Assembly: GCA_016284175.1 (NCBI GenBank)
Contig: JAEEOJ010000077.1
Location: 1-64,000 of the forward strand
Direction: 5' to 3'
Length of the DNA: 64,000 nucleotides
DNA from: Lachnospiraceae bacterium
GTDB taxonomy: Bacteria; Bacillota; Clostridia; Lachnospirales; Lachnospiraceae
Part shown: in pieces, positions 61,082 to 64,000 of the stretch
How the letters are laid out: every line of letters starts with the position of its first letter
Position numbering within the stretch: the stretch's first letter is position 1
Notes under the pieces: model-generated
What the model was told of the DNA's origin: nothing
Database searches by the model: none
Seen by the model: only the letters and a program-made list of their open reading frames with translations
Translations under genes and position numbers: made by a program

Positions 61082-62191
61082 ATGAAAAAATCAATCATCG
61101 TAAGAAGAATCATAGTATCGGTTTTATTCGCGGCAGTGCTTCTGGCAACTCCACTTCTTTTCTTAATTAAAACTCCCAGGGAAAAGAAAACTCTAAAGTG
61201 GACTTCGACCATAGAAATAAACGACAGGAACCTAAGCCCCAAGAGCAATTCCATCGATTTTAAGGTCGATAAAGCGGGCGAGCATACACTCTATTTTTCG
61301 CTCATCCCCGACGGCTACGATGAGGACAGCGTCGGTGAAGTCAAGCCCTCGGATATCGGATTCGTAACAACATTTACTGTAACGGACGCATCAGACGAAA
61401 TCGTCTATTCATCCACGCAGGGCGCGATATTCTTGGATACTGTAATCTATTTAAAGCCCGGCAATTATAAAGTGAATTATTACTATTTTGCCGACGAAGA
61501 CGAGTTTTATGATTTTGAGTCGACGAACGTTGTCAGCATAAAAGAAGCTCAACAGATGGCAAAAGACATCAACTTTCCTTCCTTTAAGGAGAACGGAAAT
61601 ACCGTATTTAACTACGAATTCTGCTGCTTAAGCAAAGAAGAAGGACTCGTATTCCCTTCAATCATGCTTGGCTGGGGGATGCTTATGGGCCTTCTGTTTG
61701 GGTTCTTCATAGCAGAGTTTGTTTTCTTCGGCAGAGAAGGTGAGAAAAAATACGATGAAAGACAGATCCTCGAGCAGGGCAAAGCTTTTAAGATCGGCTT
61801 TTTCGTAATGCTTATAACCGTCGAAGCGCTGATAATACTTAATATCTCGGGCATCGCAATAGTTGCGGACTACCCTGTCTTTTATCAGACGGCGATTTTC
61901 CTGGGCCTTTTGACATATGTGGTTTACTGCATATGGCACGAGAGCTACTTCGCGGTCAACGAAAAATCGACCCGCGTGAGCATATTCTTCGCATTTATTG
62001 CGCTCGTCAATCTGGTAATCGGAATCATCAATATCATTCACGGGCAGTTAATTGTGGACGGAAGAATCACATTCAGAATCTTGAATCTCCTGTGCGCGGT
62101 TCTTTTTATCGTAATATTTGCAACGATGCTCCTTAAAAGAATCGCAAATTCGCGTAAATCCTCGGACGACGAAGAGGAGGAAGACGAATGA
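61082..62191 (+). CDS. Membrane protein sharing the CPBP protein's ectodomain
   Basis: About 369 residues. An N-terminal helix (about 9-29), an extracytoplasmic domain (about 35-185), then about six helices, with KKYDERQILEQGKAFKIGFFVML between helices resembling DUF2178/DUF3796 proteins, and an acidic tail. The domain parallels the previous protein: FTVTDASDEIVYSS / MTVKDAAGNTVYST, VIYLKPGNYKVNYYYFADEDEF / SIYLKKGNYTINTEFFATEDEF. AAGGGAG fits the ATG at 61082 (not 61034). The last four bases overlap the XRE start (ATGA). Confidence 0.8.
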   Translation: MKKSIIVRRIIVSVLFAAVLLATPLLFLIKTPREKKTLKWTSTIEINDRNLSPKSNSIDFKVDKAGEHTLYFSLIPDGYDEDSVGEVKPSDIGFVTTFTVTDASDEIVYSSTQGAIFLDTVIYLKPGNYKVNYYYFADEDEFYDFESTNVVSIKEAQQMAKDINFPSFKENGNTVFNYEFCCLSKEEGLVFPSIMLGWGMLMGLLFGFFIAEFVFFGREGEKKYDERQILEQGKAFKIGFFVMLITVEALIILNISGIAIVADYPVFYQTAIFLGLLTYVVYCIWHESYFAVNEKSTRVSIFFAFIALVNLVIGIINIIHGQLIVDGRITFRILNLLCAVLFIVIFATMLLKRIANSRKSSDDEEEEDE

Positions 62192-62382
62192 AGAATCTTA
62201 AACTAAAGGCAGCCAGAGCCGCGCTGGACTTATCCCAACAGGATCTGGCCGATAAAGTCGGCGTCTCCAGGCAGACCATAAATGCAATAGAAAAGGGTGA
62301 TTACAACCCTACCATCAATCTGTGCCGAAGCATCTGCAAAGTGCTTGGCAAGACACTCGACGAAATCTTCTGGGAAGAATGA
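62188..62382 (+). CDS. Minimal XRE-family regulator
   Basis: 64 residues, essentially one HTH: LKAARAALDLSQQDLADKVGVSRQTINAIEKGDYNPTINLCRSICKVLGKTLDEIF. This compact type typically regulates the membrane-protein operon it belongs to. The stop-start overlap with the preceding gene indicates translational coupling. Confidence 0.92.
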   Translation: MKNLKLKAARAALDLSQQDLADKVGVSRQTINAIEKGDYNPTINLCRSICKVLGKTLDEIFWEE

Positions 62383-62472
62383 GCCAATTGGGGACGGTTC
62401 TATTTTGGCCTTTTTTACCAAAACGGAACCGTCCCCGTTTGGCCTTTTTTACCACCCGGGGACACATCTCTG
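62383..62472. repeat. Dispersed GGGGACGGTTC element, copy 3 (compound)
   Basis: It starts right after the XRE stop. It has the same head and TTTTGGCCTTTTTTACCA as copy 2, then GGAACCGTCCCC (an inverted copy of the head) and a second TTTGGCCTTTTTTACCA before CCCGGGGACACATCTC. It therefore looks like two elements merged or one internally duplicated. Confidence 0.88.
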
Positions 62473-62480
62473 AATTATAA

Positions 62481-62508
62481 AACCCTGCAGCGTGAGACTG
62501 CAGGGTTT
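62481..62508 (+). terminator. Hairpin after the XRE cassette
   Basis: Stem AACCCTGCAG/CTGCAGGGTT, followed by TGTTATATT. It may serve as a two-way terminator. Confidence 0.75.
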
Positions 62509-62638
62509 GTTATATTAAGTGTCTAACTATATTTAATAAATCTCGGACCACACACCGCCAAGTTCCTGAAGTGCATGATTCTCAACGCACCAATCACCGG
62601 CTCATTTTCGATAATAAGAATTTTCCCTTTTCCCACAA

Positions 62639-63187
62639 TTATTTAACGAAAATTACCTTGGAACTTTCAAGTCCGTAATAAGTACCGTTGTAGTTAACTC
62701 CTGCGCCGTCGCCGTCACGGTTGCTCCATGCGATATATACAGCACAGTCAGTTCCTTCCTGGTTAGGCACTACACAGATGATACCGCTGTCTCTTGCGGT
62801 TCTGGATTTAAGATACTGGGAATGATTACAACCCTGGGTTAAAACATCTACACCAACAATTTCGGTAAAGCTTTTTCCGAATTCACAAGTTACCCACTGG
62901 CTGCCTGAACCAAAACAATCAAGACGCGTACCGGTAGGATTTCCGGGATCCAAAAGTCCGCCTGTGTCATAAAGCATTTTCTGGCTGATTTCATCAGCAA
63001 CTACATCCGGATCGGAAGCCGATGTCATAATAGCATTGTGAATGGTGTCACATAACTGAGTGTCGGCAGAAATGTTTGTCTTTTCAATATACTTAATAAG
63101 CAACGGTGCCATAACTCCGACTAAAATAGCCATTATCGCAATTACGATAATAAGCTCAACCAACGAAAAACCCTTGTTTTCTTCCAT
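62639..63187 (-). CDS. Type IV prepilin-like protein
   Basis: 182 residues. Short leader ending KG, then FSLVELIIVIAIMAILVGVMAPLLI: cleavage after Gly, Glu at +5, and the pilin N-terminal helix. The C-terminal globular part has four Cys and short Gly/Asp-rich strands (SNRDGDGAGVNYNGTYYGLESSKV). No other pilus genes are adjacent. It probably depends on prepilin peptidase and assembly genes elsewhere. The ribosome site read leftward is GGGAG. Confidence 0.88.
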   Translation of the reverse strand: MEENKGFSLVELIIVIAIMAILVGVMAPLLIKYIEKTNISADTQLCDTIHNAIMTSASDPDVVADEISQKMLYDTGGLLDPGNPTGTRLDCFGSGSQWVTCEFGKSFTEIVGVDVLTQGCNHSQYLKSRTARDSGIICVVPNQEGTDCAVYIAWSNRDGDGAGVNYNGTYYGLESSKVIFVK

Positions 63188-63189
63188 TT

Positions 63190-63419
63190 TTAATTCTCCC
63201 TTTTAATGATTATTTCAGTTGTGCTCATAAAAAAACCAACTTTGAAAAAATAATAAAATATCATAAAAGAAGAATATATTCCAATCGGGGAATAATAGAG
63301 CGAGGTAATGTGCTGATTTGGGCGAAATAAAAAAGAGATTAGGTTGTCAAATAAATTTGTATAGGGTAAAATAGGAATACATTCAAATCCGATTCGGATA
63401 GAATTCCCTTTGAAACCAT
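63190..63419. other. AT-rich spacer between divergent genes
   Basis: No credible gene. It contains the upstream region of the minus-strand prepilin gene and, towards its right end, the beginning of the operator array of the HTH gene. Confidence 0.5.
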
Positions 63420-63501
63420 AAATATATCGTGAAAGATATAATTTCACACAAATATACTTTCGAGAATATATTTTGACAAAATATATCATAAAAGATATAA
63501 T
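63420..63501 (+). promoter_or_regulatory. Perfect promoter within an array of three related operators
   Basis: TTGACA (63473-63478), 17-bp spacer, TATAAT (63496-63501). AATATATCGTGAAAGATATA (63420-63439) is repeated as AATATATCATAAAAGATATA (63480-63499); each has arms TATATC/GATATA. A related AATATACTTTCGAGAATATATT lies between. The rightmost site covers the promoter spacer and -10, fitting repression by the HTH protein encoded next. Confidence 0.75.
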
Positions 63502-63555
63502 AACCTCATAAAATACTTCAAAATATATAATTGTAATATTGTTATGGAGAGGCTT

Positions 63556-63858
63556 ATGAGAGATTTACAGAAATTTTTAGACAAAGAATTAAAAAAAGTT
63601 GAATTTGCAAACGGTCCCGTAAGGGAAGTGGCAGAAGAAGATTTTGGAACGCTTGATACAGTTAAGGATAAAGTGTCTGAAGCAAGAGAAAACGCAGGAT
63701 TAACACAAAAGGAGCTTGCTGCTATAACCGGGCTGACTCAATCAAATATTAGTAATATCGAGAAAGGAAATAATATACCAACACTTGCTACCCTTAATAA
63801 GATAGCGAATGCTACAGGCAAAAGACTTGTAATAGATTTTGTAGATGAGGAGGATTAA
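63556..63858 (+). CDS. XRE-family regulator/antitoxin-like protein
   Basis: About 100 residues. N-terminal extension (about 1-40), then HTH VSEARENAGLTQKELAAITGLTQSNISNIEKGNNIPTLATLNKIANATGKRL. GGAGAGG at 63546-63552 fits the ATG at 63556 rather than the one at 63544. It resembles HigA-type antitoxins in size and layout, but its partner here is an ATPase gene rather than a small toxin. Confidence 0.88.
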   Translation: MRDLQKFLDKELKKVEFANGPVREVAEEDFGTLDTVKDKVSEARENAGLTQKELAAITGLTQSNISNIEKGNNIPTLATLNKIANATGKRLVIDFVDEED

Positions 63859-63861
63859 TTT

Positions 63862-64000
63862 ATGGCAAAAATAGATAGTTTGATGATAGACAGTTTTAGA
63901 GGAATCAAAGATTTATATTTGGAGAATCTTAATAATGTAAATTTGATTGTCGGACCAAACAACAGTGGAAAAACTTCTTTGTTGGAGGCGATAGAATTAC
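63862..64000 (+). CDS. AAA/OLD-type ATPase, 5' end only (cut by the window)
   Basis: 46 codons are visible: KIDSLMIDSFRGIKDLYLEN, then VNLIVGPNNSGKTSLLEAIEL, a Walker A as in AAA_15/OLD-family ATPases. It starts 3 nt after the HTH stop with GAGGAGG, so the two are translated together. The family includes many phage-defence effectors and nuclease-linked ATPases. What follows the Walker A is outside the window. Confidence 0.85.
   Translation, partial: MAKIDSLMIDSFRGIKDLYLENLNNVNLIVGPNNSGKTSLLEAIEL

Noticed and set aside
62527-62640. Remnant of a response-regulator-like gene on the minus strand (reading KGKILIIENEP)
   Set aside because: A short open stretch of about 36 codons without a start codon or conserved continuation; the resemblance is too weak to call a pseudogene.

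Overview
The window looks like a chromosome segment of a Clostridia bacterium, most likely Lachnospiraceae (Butyrivibrio/Roseburia-like). The grounds are moderately low GC, strong AGGAGG-type ribosome sites, a holB-ricT-trmN6-rsmI cluster in Firmicutes order, a ferredoxin-dependent 2-oxoacid oxidoreductase operon, MsmK-type sugar ATPase, PyrK/PyrD type 1B, and several domain fusions. The species assignment is inference; no database was searched.

Layout. 1-622: the 3' end of a 23S rRNA and five tRNAs (Asp, Val, Tyr, fMet, Phe), with no 5S gene between them. 0.8-6.7 kb: a membrane XRE regulator, then a TetR-controlled RND exporter with a matching operator on its promoter. 6.8-12.1 kb: degV, a guanylate-kinase-like gene, holB, ricT, trmN6, rsmI. 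12.1-22.8 kb: acpP, DUF1846 and AIM24-like proteins, an alanyl-tRNA editing protein, metG, a GNAT enzyme, msmK/ugpC, a small XRE membrane protein and an aconitase-family hydratase. 23.4-31.9 kb: ddl, a murF fused to a membrane propeller domain, pyrC-pyrK-pyrD, and ispE fused to DUF1934. 32.0-33.3 kb: a HigBA-like pair and a conserved membrane protein. 33.5-39.5 kb: a ParA-like ATPase, a striking folded RNA element, a four-subunit 2-oxoacid:ferredoxin oxidoreductase, and a cupin regulator with an acyl-CoA synthetase. 39.6-41.8 kb: a membrane-anchored FKBP/trigger-factor protein and a GMP synthase that lacks its amidotransferase domain.

41.8-55.6 kb is accessory DNA. The 3' end of guaA and its downstream terminator recur at about 50.13 kb and 55.41 kb, so two cassettes sit in tandem at a guaA attachment site. 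Cassette 1 is a sulfur module: a C-S lyase, a sulfonate/taurine-type ABC importer, a cysteine synthase with an extra Cys-rich domain, a DUF4418 protein and a MacB-like ABC exporter. Its importer operon is preceded by a 33-codon, cysteine-rich leader ORF followed by mutually exclusive antiterminator and terminator hairpins. This looks like a cysteine-responsive attenuator and is the best candidate for an undescribed system here. Cassette 2 is a two-component system with a soluble kinase plus a two-gene ABC exporter.

55.7-64 kb is also accessory: a 63-bp tandem repeat read in frame into a PD-(D/E)XK-like nuclease ORF, an esterase, a lipoprotein, a CPBP protease and a membrane protein that share an extracellular domain and sit with a small XRE regulator, a lone prepilin, and the start of an HTH/AAA-ATPase pair cut by the window edge. 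A family of small dispersed elements (GGGGACGGTTC...) sits directly after several stop codons.
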